DNA of 64,000 nt from Candidatus Poribacteria bacterium (lineage in GTDB: Bacteria; Poribacteria; WGA-4E; WGA-3G), in NCBI GenBank assembly GCA_003635255.1, contig PYJC01000173.1, positions 135,858-199,857 of the forward strand, written 5' to 3'. The notes beneath the pieces are model-generated. The model saw nothing but the letters and a program-made list of their open reading frames with translations, was not told the origin of the DNA and ran no database searches. The number at the start of each line of letters is the position of its first letter. Within the stretch, counting starts at the first letter, position 1. This document shows, piece after piece, positions 8,751-17,250 of the stretch. A program made the translations under genes and the position numbers.

Positions 8751-9506
8751 ATGAACAATCGTCTTGTCTGTAATATACGGACTTTCAACAATCTTCTTCG
8801 GTTAGCTACCATTGTAGCACTTGTTTGCGGGATGTCTATTATCGGTTTTTCCACCGCGTTCGCTGATGCCCATGAAACTGAAGGCGAAGCGATGGAAGAA
8901 AAACCGATGGCGGAAAAACCGAAGATTACAGGATGGTTCCAGATTGATGTCGATAGTTTGGGCACCTATTTTTTAGTTGGGGCAAGCCATCCGCTCAGCG
9001 GTGGCATTTCATTTGATTCTAACATCTATGTTAACGACCACTTGGGCGAGTTTGATATGGGTATTTCATTCCCTGTGATCGCGAATGACAGCATGGCACT
9101 GCTGCTAACACCGATGCTCGGCGTTGGGTTCAATTATACCAGTCCAGACGGGCCCTATGCCTTATACCCACAAATCTTTGCGATCCTACCCGCGGGTAAA
9201 ATCTTCGGTTTCCATTGGTCAATCAGTACAATCTCTTCCATATTTGATGACGAAAGCCTTAATGAACTCTACAACCGGACTTACGTTACTTATGCTTTAA
9301 ACGAAACTATCGCAGTTGGTCCACAGTTTGAAACAGTCCTCGGTCTCGGCGACGGTGGCGGACTGTGGGCTATGAACTTCGGTGGACGTTTGAACATCGG
9401 CTATGGTGAGAATAACACGCTCGGCTTATATGTCGGGTATGAAACTAAAAAAGAAGAAGATGAAACCGGACTTACCGGGAGAATGAATTTTACGCGTAGA
9501 TGGTAG
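8751..9506 (+). CDS. Putative outer-membrane beta-barrel protein (paralogue of the protein at 37721)
   Basis: A secreted protein of 251 aa, predicted barrel. The start at 8751 has a textbook AAGGAGGT eight bases upstream. A signal peptide ends near FADAHETEG, a short acidic linker follows, then alternating hydrophobic and polar strands ending in ...MNFTRRW, a terminal aromatic typical of barrels. It is clearly homologous to 37721-38446: both have GWF..D.DSLGT, an AD(A)HE linker after the signal, QFETVLGLGDGGGL versus QVEVTIGLGDDGGL, and GYGENNTLG. The paralogue sits before ammonium-transporter genes, so a role in small-solute passage is a guess. I do not recognise a named family. Confidence 0.78.
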   Translation: MNNRLVCNIRTFNNLLRLATIVALVCGMSIIGFSTAFADAHETEGEAMEEKPMAEKPKITGWFQIDVDSLGTYFLVGASHPLSGGISFDSNIYVNDHLGEFDMGISFPVIANDSMALLLTPMLGVGFNYTSPDGPYALYPQIFAILPAGKIFGFHWSISTISSIFDDESLNELYNRTYVTYALNETIAVGPQFETVLGLGDGGGLWAMNFGGRLNIGYGENNTLGLYVGYETKKEEDETGLTGRMNFTRRW

Positions 9507-9526
9507 GCATACTTTCCTATCAATCC

Positions 9527-9562
9527 GTAGGCGCGCTTCAAACAGATGAGAAACGCGCCTAC
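9527..9562 (+). terminator. Probable Rho-independent terminator
   Basis: GTAGGCGCG and CGCGCCTAC form a 9-bp stem 21 bases after the stop codon, followed by the T-rich ATGTTTTATTT. The loop is long (18 bases), so strength is uncertain. Confidence 0.6.
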
Positions 9563-9597
9563 ATGTTTTATTTCCTATAGCGCGTTGGAAGGAGCGG

Positions 9598-11802
9598 ATG
9601 ATAGATTTATCAAAGCCTATTGTGGCATACGTGATCCTAATCCTTGCTTTCTCTGTAAACGCCGTCAATGCCCAAAAACCGCTACCCTTAACCTACTTGA
9701 CAGAACCTATCCAAATTGATGGTCTGAGCGATGAACTGGGATGGCAGCGGATTGAACCCCTCCCTATGGTCATGTACAAACCCACTTATAAGGGTGAACC
9801 CACCGAGAGCACTGAGATCCGAATTGCTTATGATAAGGATTATCTTTACTGTTCAGCGCGGTGTTATGATACGGACCCTTCTGGGATTCGTGTGAACTCT
9901 CTTTATAGGGATAGATCGAGCAAGGATGATAAATTTGGAATCATTCTTGATACCTTCAACGACAAGAAGACTGCCCTATCATTTTGGACAACTCCCGCCG
10001 GTATTCGCGGTGATGAAGCCGTCTTTAATGACGGCAAATCTGATAATAAGAACTGGGATACTTATTGGGATGTCGCCACGGTTCAGAATGAAAAGGGTTG
10101 GTTCGTTGAAATGCGTATCCCATTCTCCAGTCTGAGTTTTCAGGATGAAGCAGGTCGGGTGACCATGGGATTAATCGCTTATCGAAATATTGCCCGAAAA
10201 AACGAGCGCGTTGTCTTTCCAGACCTGTCTCCGGAGCGCGGGATTGATACACCATCGCGAGCGCATCCTATCGTTTTGAACCAGGTTTACAGCCAAAAAC
10301 CCGTTTACTTCACACCTTACGCCATCGGCGGACTCGAACAAACACCCACGTTAAACGATACTAAAACGGCTTACCATCTCGAAAATGAGTTGGCGAGAAA
10401 TGTTGGACTTGATATTAAATATAATATCACCAGCAACCTCACCTTGGATACCACACTCAATCCTGACTTTGCCCAGGCAGAAGCCGATGATCAGCAAGTT
10501 AATTTAAGCCGATTTTCGCTATTCTTTCCGGAGAAGCGACAATTTTTTCAAGAACGTTCCGGGATATTCGCCTTCAATTTCATTGATCGTGCGCGCCTTT
10601 TTCATAGCCGTCGGATAGGCATTCAGGACAATGAACAAATCCCGATCATCGGTGGCGCGAGGCTCGTTGGACGCATTGGCGATTGGGATCTCGGTTTTCT
10701 TGACATGCAAACCGCACGTAAGGAAGACATTCCGAGCGAAAACTTCGGGGTGCTACGCCTGCGTCGGCAAGTTCTGAATCCATATTCCTATGCTGGGGTC
10801 ATGCTAACAAACCGTATTGATGAGGAAGGTAATTACAATTTCGCGTACGGAATTGACAGCATTCTTCGACTTTTTGGAAAAGAATATTTGACACTTAAGT
10901 GGGGACAAACTTTTGAAGATCAAACCGTTCAAGAGCAGGCATCCAATTTTTTTGATACAGCGATGTTTCTCGCAGAACTCACCCGGCGCACCGATGTTGG
11001 ATTCGATTATGAACTCGTCGTAGCGCGGAGAGGCGAGGACTTTTCACCCGGGCTCGGATATACAAAACGAAAGGATTTTACGCAACTCCAGTGGGGAGCG
11101 CGTTATGATTGGCTCATGAAAAAAGGCACCCCAATTAGACGCGTAAGTCCGTTACAATTTAAAGGGTTCATTGTGCTCCGTAATGAAGATAGTTCTGTGG
11201 AATCCGCGCAACTTGACTATGACATAGATATGGAGTGGAAGTCTGGTGCAGTCGCGACAGTGGACCTTCAAATGGATTATGAGGACCTCACCGAAGATGA
11301 GGATTTTCCGAAAGACACAGTGGTGCCAGCGGGCAGTTACACCACCTTTGAGGCCAAGGGCGAATTTGATATGCCCAGTAAAAAGTTGTTCCGTACAGAT
11401 TTCGGTTGGTCTTTCGGCGGTTTTTATGACGGATGGCGACTCGAATGCGGTGTTAAACCAACCTGGAATGTGTCCCGACATTTAGAAATGATTAGTGAGT
11501 ATGAAGTCAATGTTATCCGTTTTCCGGAACGCAATCAGGGATTTAATGCCCATGTTGTTCGCCTGCGCACCCGCGCAGCTCTGAACACACACATCTCTCT
11601 GAATGCATTTGTGCAATACAATAGTGCTAATGATCGGTTCTCAACAAATATTCGGTTTCGATATAATTTCCGTGAGGGAAATGACCTCTGGTTAGTCTAC
11701 AATGAAAATCTCAACACGGACAGAGAAGATAAAGTCCCAAGGAAACTATTGACAAGGGGCCGCACAGTGTTACTAAAGTATACAAATACCTTTGGCATAT
11801 AA
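9598..11802 (+). CDS. CBM9/DOMON-like plus DUF5916-type outer-membrane protein
   Basis: A large secreted protein of 734 aa. A signal peptide ends at VNAQ. The N-terminal domain (about 30-220) has the carbohydrate-binding family 9-like pattern: PIQIDGLSDELGWQRIEPL, IRIAYDKDYLYCSARCYD and WFVEMRIPFSSLSF. The remainder (about 230-734) is a beta-rich barrel with repeated aromatic strands and the conserved FPEKRQFFQERSGIFAF segment typical of DUF5916 proteins. Homologues are often labelled carbohydrate-binding family 9 or hydrolase, but no catalytic motif is seen. The likely role is a surface or outer-membrane component for handling polymers. The start ATG overlaps a strong GGAAGGAG site. It is followed by a clear terminator. 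Confidence 0.88.
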   Translation: MIDLSKPIVAYVILILAFSVNAVNAQKPLPLTYLTEPIQIDGLSDELGWQRIEPLPMVMYKPTYKGEPTESTEIRIAYDKDYLYCSARCYDTDPSGIRVNSLYRDRSSKDDKFGIILDTFNDKKTALSFWTTPAGIRGDEAVFNDGKSDNKNWDTYWDVATVQNEKGWFVEMRIPFSSLSFQDEAGRVTMGLIAYRNIARKNERVVFPDLSPERGIDTPSRAHPIVLNQVYSQKPVYFTPYAIGGLEQTPTLNDTKTAYHLENELARNVGLDIKYNITSNLTLDTTLNPDFAQAEADDQQVNLSRFSLFFPEKRQFFQERSGIFAFNFIDRARLFHSRRIGIQDNEQIPIIGGARLVGRIGDWDLGFLDMQTARKEDIPSENFGVLRLRRQVLNPYSYAGVMLTNRIDEEGNYNFAYGIDSILRLFGKEYLTLKWGQTFEDQTVQEQASNFFDTAMFLAELTRRTDVGFDYELVVARRGEDFSPGLGYTKRKDFTQLQWGARYDWLMKKGTPIRRVSPLQFKGFIVLRNEDSSVESAQLDYDIDMEWKSGAVATVDLQMDYEDLTEDEDFPKDTVVPAGSYTTFEAKGEFDMPSKKLFRTDFGWSFGGFYDGWRLECGVKPTWNVSRHLEMISEYEVNVIRFPERNQGFNAHVVRLRTRAALNTHISLNAFVQYNSANDRFSTNIRFRYNFREGNDLWLVYNENLNTDREDKVPRKLLTRGRTVLLKYTNTFGI

Positions 11803-11921
11803 TGTGAGCCCCAGCGTCGAGTCATTTATCCGAGAATTCCCTCAAGGTTCTTTTACCTGTCGGACAAATTCGTAACCCTTATAATTCAGGGGCATTTTGT
11901 TTTATCTATTCACTTTATCCG

Positions 11922-11957
11922 TAAGGCGAGGTCTTCTAACCTCGCCTTATTTTTATT
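11922..11957 (+). terminator. Rho-independent terminator after the DUF5916-type gene
   Basis: TAAGGCGAGGT and ACCTCGCCTTA make a perfect 11-bp stem with a 6-base loop, followed by TTTTTATTTAT. It lies 120 bases after the stop codon. Confidence 0.8.
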
Positions 11958-11975
11958 TATAGTAAGTTCTAAAAA

Positions 11976-12091
11976 TATAGTAAATCCCGAAAATATGTTT
12001 ACACTTTAGAAAACAGCAAACTTCCCCATTGCAGGCGGGGTTTGAAACCCCGCCTGCAATGAGTGTATAGTTAATTATGGGATTTACTATA
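11976..12091. mobile_element. MITE-like element, TATAGTAAATCCC family, clean copy
   Basis: 116 bases with perfect 13-base terminal inverted repeats TATAGTAAATCCC / GGGATTTACTATA, extended imperfectly to about 30 bases. The core is a perfect 17-bp stem (CATTGCAGGCGGGGTTT and its complement) with a one-base loop. It is non-coding. Related ends occur at 8531, 8660-8688, 12562 and 56900. Confidence 0.75.
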
Positions 12092-12117
12092 AATATACAC
12101 TTTCGGTCCCCCCGGTA

Positions 12118-12139
12118 GGTGCGGTTTCCTAACCGAACC
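12118..12139. repeat. Palindromic repeat GGTGCGGTTTCCTAACCGAACC, copy 1
   Basis: A 22-base near-palindrome, repeated exactly at 12533-12554 and, with one base making the palindrome perfect, at 57034-57055. A partial form lies near 12352. Confidence 0.85.
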
Positions 12140-12532
12140 ATAGGTGTCAATTTGGCGGTTTTTCCGTTAATTTTTCGTTGGAGCTCTCTACAATGCCGCC
12201 CCTACGGGGCTGAGCTCTGTGAGGTCGCGTTTTTCTACAGAGATACCATCCCTACGGGATTCAAGAAGTTCCATGCCTGGTAGAGTTTTGCTTGGTGTCT
12301 TGCTTGGTGTCTTTGATGGGGTGTTTCTGCGTATTTCTGCGGATTTCTTCACGGTTTTTTAACCGAACCGGATTCTACACAAAAACCTTGAAGACTTCAA
12401 AAACCTCTTCAGTCCTGTAAGGACGGCATCTTTGTAGCAACGCGTGTCCAACAAAACCTAAGCCCCGTAGGGGCGGCATTTGAAGAGACGCTGCTGCAAA
12501 AACATCGTGAAAATCCCTAAATTAACACCTAT

Positions 12533-12554
12533 GGTGCGGTTTCCTAACCGAACC
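12533..12554. repeat. Palindromic repeat GGTGCGGTTTCCTAACCGAACC, copy 2
   Basis: Identical to the copy at 12118-12139. Confidence 0.85.
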
Positions 12555-12761
12555 GATGCTAAGTGTATAAGTAATTACAGGATCCGCTATAACAGAAAAA
12601 ATTATTTGCTTGGGTAGATTGGAGGCTTGCCGAATGTGCATTTAGTTTTCGTGATTTCCTCGATTTTCGGAGGGAATCGCGGGATAAAATCAGAATCGGA
12701 GACCCTTCTATAGTTGTAAATCAGTGCCTGACGAAATATTTTTTTCACGTGATGTAACGTT

Positions 12762-12791
12762 TTGACAAAAAAATGTGTCTTTAATTAATAT
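12762..12791 (+). promoter_or_regulatory. Possible promoter for the sigma-factor gene
   Basis: TTGACA (12762-12767) with TAATAT (12786-12791) at an 18-base spacing. Two further TATAAT boxes (12810 and 12818) lack good -35 partners at normal spacing, so the exact start is uncertain. Confidence 0.4.
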
Positions 12792-12928
12792 TGTGGTGAA
12801 ATGTGCCTTTATAATACTATAATAAAAAATTGTGTGGACTGCATTGCCCAAAGTCCGAGACTCAGCACTTAATGAGATGTTTCAGTGGCCGTCAATGCAG
12901 CTGAATCTGTTCATGAAGAGAGGACTCC

Positions 12929-14302
12929 ATGGAGAGAAAAGACGATGTTCGATTGATCCAGGACGTTTTATCAGGCGACGACTCAGCATTCGGCATTTTA
13001 GTTGAAAAATACCAAAAAAGTGTTCATGCCCTCGCGTGGCGGAAAATCGGTGATTTCCACTATGCAGAAGATATCACACAAGATACCTTCCTCCGCGCGT
13101 ATCAAAAACTTTCAACGTTGAAAGATCCGAGCCAGTTTCTTAGGTGGTTGTACGTCATTGCGAATCGGCTTTGTCTGAATTGGCTGCGCACAGAAAAAAA
13201 ATATGAGAAGCAATTGCAATCATTGGAGGACACACCTATGGAAGAAGTGGCGAAATCTGCTTATGCGCGTTACGTCCTGGAACAGCGCGAAACAGAAGCA
13301 ACTGAACAACGTTTTGAGATCGTCGAAAAACTTTTGGAAAAATTGCCGAACGGTGAACGTACAGTGATGGTACTCTATTATCTTGGCGAAATGTCAACGA
13401 CAGAGATTAGCAAATTCTTGGGGGTGTCAGTAAAGGCAATAAGGCTTCGACTCCATCGCGCCCGAAAACGGTTACAAGAACAAGAGGAACTCTTGGTCCA
13501 AGAAGTTCTTGGTGGCGTGCAGATACCATCAAGTATAAAGCAGAACATCATGAGAGAAGTTGTTGACATGAACCCGACACCTTCTTCAAAAATGGAACCG
13601 TCCTTCCCGTGGGTGGCTGTTGGAACTGCTTTGGTCGTAGGAACCCTATTGATCCTCAGTGTCAGCAACCAATACCTTGCAGATTTTCAGAAACTTTACA
13701 ATACTTACTTTGGGCGCAATGATGGAAAGGATTTCGCTGCTGATTTTACCATAACACTCGGAACCCATAGGAGTGGTGCTGCTCTTTTAGATGCACTGAT
13801 CGAAAAAAAATGCCAGATCAGCCTATGGTCCATGCAAGCCCTTGGAAATCCGGATTTTCCGGTGGTGGCAGAGGAAACAACGGTTGATATCGTTGTTGTT
13901 TCTATGCTGGAGATGGGGTTTGCTGAGGGTGAACTCGCCACCCTTGATACCATTTATGAGCGCGCAAAACAGATGGGACTTGAAACTTGCCCGGTTGAGA
14001 CTGCCCCGCAGCTGCGTCTGTCATTTCTCGACCAGCAACACTGGGCAACCGTAGGGAGGCTGGGGAAGTTTTTCGTCGCGAGTGAACCGTTTGTTCTGAC
14101 ACCTGATGGCTTCCCTAAGATTTTCAGTGTCGTGCGGGGTGATATATTCCCGCACCCTGAAATCGGTATCGGTCTATGGCTGATTGCAAATGGCACCGTT
14201 GATGCCGAAGATGCGGAACGCCCTGATAGATTGTTTAATGCATCCGATGAGGATCGTGACCACAGAGGTCGTTTTGCATTCGTTATTCCCAAAAATAAAT
14301 AA
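12929..14302 (+). CDS. ECF sigma factor fused to a membrane segment and an extra C-terminal domain
   Basis: RNA polymerase sigma-70-family factor of the extracytoplasmic-function type with a large extension. Region 2 spans about residues 12-90 (YAEDITQDTFLRAYQKL, FLRWLYVIANRLCLNWLR), and region 4 about 130-185 (GERTVMVLYYLGEMSTTEIS then GVSVKAIRLRLHRARKRL). Residues 228-247 (WVAVGTALVVGTLLILSVSN) form one membrane helix. Residues 250-457 make a soluble domain with ETCPVETAPQLRLSFLDQ, which I relate only loosely to small hypothetical proteins found in other bacteria. ECF factors are usually about 200 aa, so more than half of this protein is extra. The topology would put the tail outside the cytoplasm. 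No separate anti-sigma gene follows. Confidence 0.88.
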   Translation: MERKDDVRLIQDVLSGDDSAFGILVEKYQKSVHALAWRKIGDFHYAEDITQDTFLRAYQKLSTLKDPSQFLRWLYVIANRLCLNWLRTEKKYEKQLQSLEDTPMEEVAKSAYARYVLEQRETEATEQRFEIVEKLLEKLPNGERTVMVLYYLGEMSTTEISKFLGVSVKAIRLRLHRARKRLQEQEELLVQEVLGGVQIPSSIKQNIMREVVDMNPTPSSKMEPSFPWVAVGTALVVGTLLILSVSNQYLADFQKLYNTYFGRNDGKDFAADFTITLGTHRSGAALLDALIEKKCQISLWSMQALGNPDFPVVAEETTVDIVVVSMLEMGFAEGELATLDTIYERAKQMGLETCPVETAPQLRLSFLDQQHWATVGRLGKFFVASEPFVLTPDGFPKIFSVVRGDIFPHPEIGIGLWLIANGTVDAEDAERPDRLFNASDEDRDHRGRFAFVIPKNK

Positions 14303-14451
14303 GGCACAGCCCTAATTATGCGATAAGGAAGACAACTTGCGTTATTTTTAACAACTATTTGTATCGCGCATTATCGGCAAGGTTTTCTGTATGTGATTCT
14401 CGCAACAAATTTTTTAACTAAAACTTTCAAATCAGAAATTAGGAGCAACTA

Positions 14452-15747
14452 TTGATAATGAAATTACTACAACTGGGGTTTTTAGGTATCGCTTTACTTG
14501 TTCTAATTGGCAACAGCGTGGCTCAAGATTTTAGCATCTTAGGGCCAAGCACAGAGATAATTGAAACTGGATTTGACAACCGAAGCCTCGCTATGGGCAA
14601 GACCGCAATCACGACTGCGAGAGGAAGCAGTGCGATCTTTTCAAACCCATCAATCCTCGCTACGTTCTCTGAACCAGAGGTCCAGATCGGTGGAAAACTC
14701 CTATATGGTACTGTTGCGGATGAGAGAATTACCGCAAGTGAACGCTACGATTCTTATGATGCCAGGTATCCCCCTTTCCCAAACCGATCCTATCTCGCAC
14801 TTGCAGCGCCCTATCAGTTACCTGACACACAATTAAAACTTGTGCTTGGTGTTGGATACCAACGAAATGAGGGGGTAAAAACGGAAAAAACATCGGTTAG
14901 GCACAGGGAAGAATGGTCAGAGACCAGAGGGGACATCGTGAACATTCGTGTTACAGAAGAAAGAACCGACAGAAGGCGCGGTCATTTAAGCACACTCACC
15001 CCAGGGGTTGCCCTTAATTTTCAAGACAGATATTATTTAGGTGCAACCGTCAACCGGACTATCGGGGCGATTATTTCTACATACGAAACGCAATCTTCAG
15101 ATTCTAATCGGAAACTTGATATTGAAGAAGAACAATCGGCACTATTCCTAAGGCTCGGGGCTTTTGCTGAGCTAACGCCTGAACTCTCTGTCGGTCTGAT
15201 GTACCGTCCAGAATTTGATTGGGAATTCGGGGAAAGAATCTTAAGACTCTCTGAGGACGGTGAACTTGATACAGAAAGAGATACAGACCGCCTTGAGTTA
15301 ACGATGCCCACCATGTGGGGAATTGGCGTAGAATACGAGGCATCTCCTGAATTAATTGTAGCAGCGGAAGTCCAATACCGTCCGTTTTCCGATCTTCAAT
15401 GGAGTGGGACCGCGGATATTGTTGACCCACCGATTATTGACGACGGTTTTAATGTGGCTGTTGGCGCAGAATATTTAGGATTTGACTATCCGATGCGTAT
15501 CGGGGCCTTTCGAGACCTGATTCCCTTTGTAGATGAAAACGACACGGATCCAGTACACCTTATTGGAATTACTGCTGGTATTGGTTCTATCGGCGAGGAC
15601 GAAGACTTCTCTTGGAATGTTTCGGCACTCTTCGCCAGATGGGAACGGGTCAACGATGAAGGACAGAAGTATTCAGAAGACCTCATTCGCGCCAGTATCT
15701 CCGCGACTTATCGTTTTAATGTGAATCTTGGCTCCTTCAGAAGATAG
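14452..15747 (+). CDS. PorV/FadL-like outer-membrane protein
   Basis: A secreted barrel protein of about 430 aa. A signal peptide ends at NSVAQ. The next segment, RSLAMGKTAITTARGSSAIF followed by SNPSILA, matches the N-terminal signature of PorV/PorQ and UPF0164 proteins (a FadL-type barrel fold). The rest alternates short beta strands with charged loops. The TTG at 14452 is at ideal distance from AGGAG; an ATG two codons later (14458) is possible. PorV acts in type IX secretion in Bacteroidetes, which is tempting because neighbouring WD40 proteins end in a type IX-like C-terminal domain, but no Por machinery gene is in the window. A simple transport porin is the alternative. Confidence 0.8.
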   Translation: MIMKLLQLGFLGIALLVLIGNSVAQDFSILGPSTEIIETGFDNRSLAMGKTAITTARGSSAIFSNPSILATFSEPEVQIGGKLLYGTVADERITASERYDSYDARYPPFPNRSYLALAAPYQLPDTQLKLVLGVGYQRNEGVKTEKTSVRHREEWSETRGDIVNIRVTEERTDRRRGHLSTLTPGVALNFQDRYYLGATVNRTIGAIISTYETQSSDSNRKLDIEEEQSALFLRLGAFAELTPELSVGLMYRPEFDWEFGERILRLSEDGELDTERDTDRLELTMPTMWGIGVEYEASPELIVAAEVQYRPFSDLQWSGTADIVDPPIIDDGFNVAVGAEYLGFDYPMRIGAFRDLIPFVDENDTDPVHLIGITAGIGSIGEDEDFSWNVSALFARWERVNDEGQKYSEDLIRASISATYRFNVNLGSFRR

Positions 15748-15822
15748 GTGCAAAAACCGTTGTCGTTCCCAATCCTGAGACAAACAGCAATGTGTGTCTA
15801 AAGTTTGCATCCGGGTATGTAG

Positions 15823-15841
15823 GGGCGAGGTTTCCTCGCCC
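15823..15841. repeat. Palindrome GGGCGAGGTTTCCTCGCCC
   Basis: An 8-bp perfect stem with a TTT loop, 75 bases after the barrel gene. It belongs to the same GCGAGGTTT stem type seen at 11922 and 47892. There is no T-run, so it is a weak terminator at best. Confidence 0.6.
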
Positions 15842-15931
15842 GCATTTCAAGGTGCGTCCAATTGTTTTTAATCTCACTATAGTCGCTGAGACAGGTTCAA
15901 CGGATATTAAGCATAAAAGAAAGACATTTCC

Positions 15932-17116
15932 ATGAAAAAAACGCTGTTTTCCATTTCTTTAGTGTTATTTCTGGCTTCAGCACTCTATTTAACCAACACG
16001 TTTGCCTACCAAGAAAATCACAGCCGCTACGTTGAGCATAGATATGCTGTCTACAGCATAGCGTTCAGCCCGGATGGGCAAACCCTCGCAAGTGGGAGTG
16101 CTGATAAGACAATCGGCCTATGGAGCACTACGACGGAAAAGCAAACAGGATTCAGATCTTCTACCACTGGAAGTGTGGACAAGACAATTAACCCATGGAA
16201 TGTTAGGAAAAATGGTCTCATCACCGGCGGAACGGCAGCTACATCGTCAGATGGTAACGTATCGAATACAAAACATCTAAAGACGCTTGTTGGGCATAAG
16301 TATACTGTCCATTGTGTAGCGTTCAGCCCCGATGGCAAAACCCTCGCAAGCGGCGGCGAAGACAACACTATCATCCTATGGGACACCACCACAGGAGAAC
16401 ACACAAGAACGCTCGCCAGACCTACGGGACCCTTCGTCGGACCCACAGATACACTTTTCGGACATACAGATACCGTCTATAGCGTCGCTTTCAGTCCGGA
16501 TGGGCAAACCCTCGCAAGCGGGAGTGAAGACAGCACAGTTATCCTATGGGACATAACCACAGGAGAACACATAAAAACGCTCGCCAGACGGACGGGTCCC
16601 TTCGTCGGACCGACAGACCCCCTTGCTGGCCATACGGATACCGTCTATAGCGTCGCATTCAGTCCGGATGGAAAAACGCTCGCAAGCGGAAGCGCAGACA
16701 ACACAATCATCCTGTGGGATGCAACGACAGGACAATACAAGGAAACTCTCATAGGACACAAGAGAGCCGTCTACAGCATAGCGTTCAGCCCGGATGGGCA
16801 AACCCTCGCAAGCGGAAGTTGGGACAGAACAATCAAACTATGGGATACTGCTACGTGGAAATACAGGCATACGCTCATAGGACATGAGAAGGTTGTCTAT
16901 TGCGTTGCGTTCAGTCCGGATGGACAAATTCTTGCAAGCGGCAGTGCTGACAAGGCAATTATCCTATGGGATACCAACACAGGAAAACACGTAGAGACCC
17001 TCGTTCAGCATAACAAGTCTATCTATGGTGTAGCGTTCAGTCCGGATGGACAAACCCTCGTCAGTGGCAGTGCTGACAAGCGTATTCGCTTTGAAACGCG
17101 TTCTATCATCAAGTGA
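15932..17116 (+). CDS. Secreted WD40 protein, 7 blades (WD40 no. 1)
   Basis: 394 aa. A signal peptide (MKKTLFSISLVLFLASALYL...FAYQ) is followed by exactly seven WD40 units of the form VYSIAFSPDGQTLASGSADKTIxLWD, enough for one closed propeller. The first unit carries an extra half-repeat and a low-complexity insert (about 60-110). Units 2-4 include a 168-base duplicated segment with the linker TGPFVGPTD. It is the only protein of the array besides no. 3 that ends right after the propeller, without cohesin, dockerin or sorting module; the last blade closes imperfectly (KRIRFETRSIIK). Propellers of this type bind proteins; the partner is unknown. It lies outside the cytoplasm, unlike typical signalling WD40 proteins. 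Confidence 0.93.
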   Translation: MKKTLFSISLVLFLASALYLTNTFAYQENHSRYVEHRYAVYSIAFSPDGQTLASGSADKTIGLWSTTTEKQTGFRSSTTGSVDKTINPWNVRKNGLITGGTAATSSDGNVSNTKHLKTLVGHKYTVHCVAFSPDGKTLASGGEDNTIILWDTTTGEHTRTLARPTGPFVGPTDTLFGHTDTVYSVAFSPDGQTLASGSEDSTVILWDITTGEHIKTLARRTGPFVGPTDPLAGHTDTVYSVAFSPDGKTLASGSADNTIILWDATTGQYKETLIGHKRAVYSIAFSPDGQTLASGSWDRTIKLWDTATWKYRHTLIGHEKVVYCVAFSPDGQILASGSADKAIILWDTNTGKHVETLVQHNKSIYGVAFSPDGQTLVSGSADKRIRFETRSIIK

Positions 17117-17250
17117 AGAAACCGCGTCTCTGAATCTTCACAACTTATCGTTTCAATATGAATTTCAGAATATAGTTCAACAGATAGGAGCGATTTTTTT
17201 TCACGCTTGCCAAAGTTCAAACCAGAGTCCTAAAAAAGGAGATTTTTACC

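Larger units (their letters stand above)
11803..12928. other. 1.1-kb gene-free region packed with small palindromic repeats
   Basis: It contains a terminator (11922-11957), a MITE-like element (11976-12091), two copies of GGTGCGGTTTCCTAACCGAACC, several CCCCTACGGGG/CCCCGTAGGGG hairpins (near 12192, 12246, 12413 and 12460), remnants of the CTTGGGTGTTTCTGCGTATTTC repeat, a degenerate MITE end (12562-12594) and a possible promoter. No credible ORF is present; the 65-aa shadow at 11953 is repeat DNA. Confidence 0.8.
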
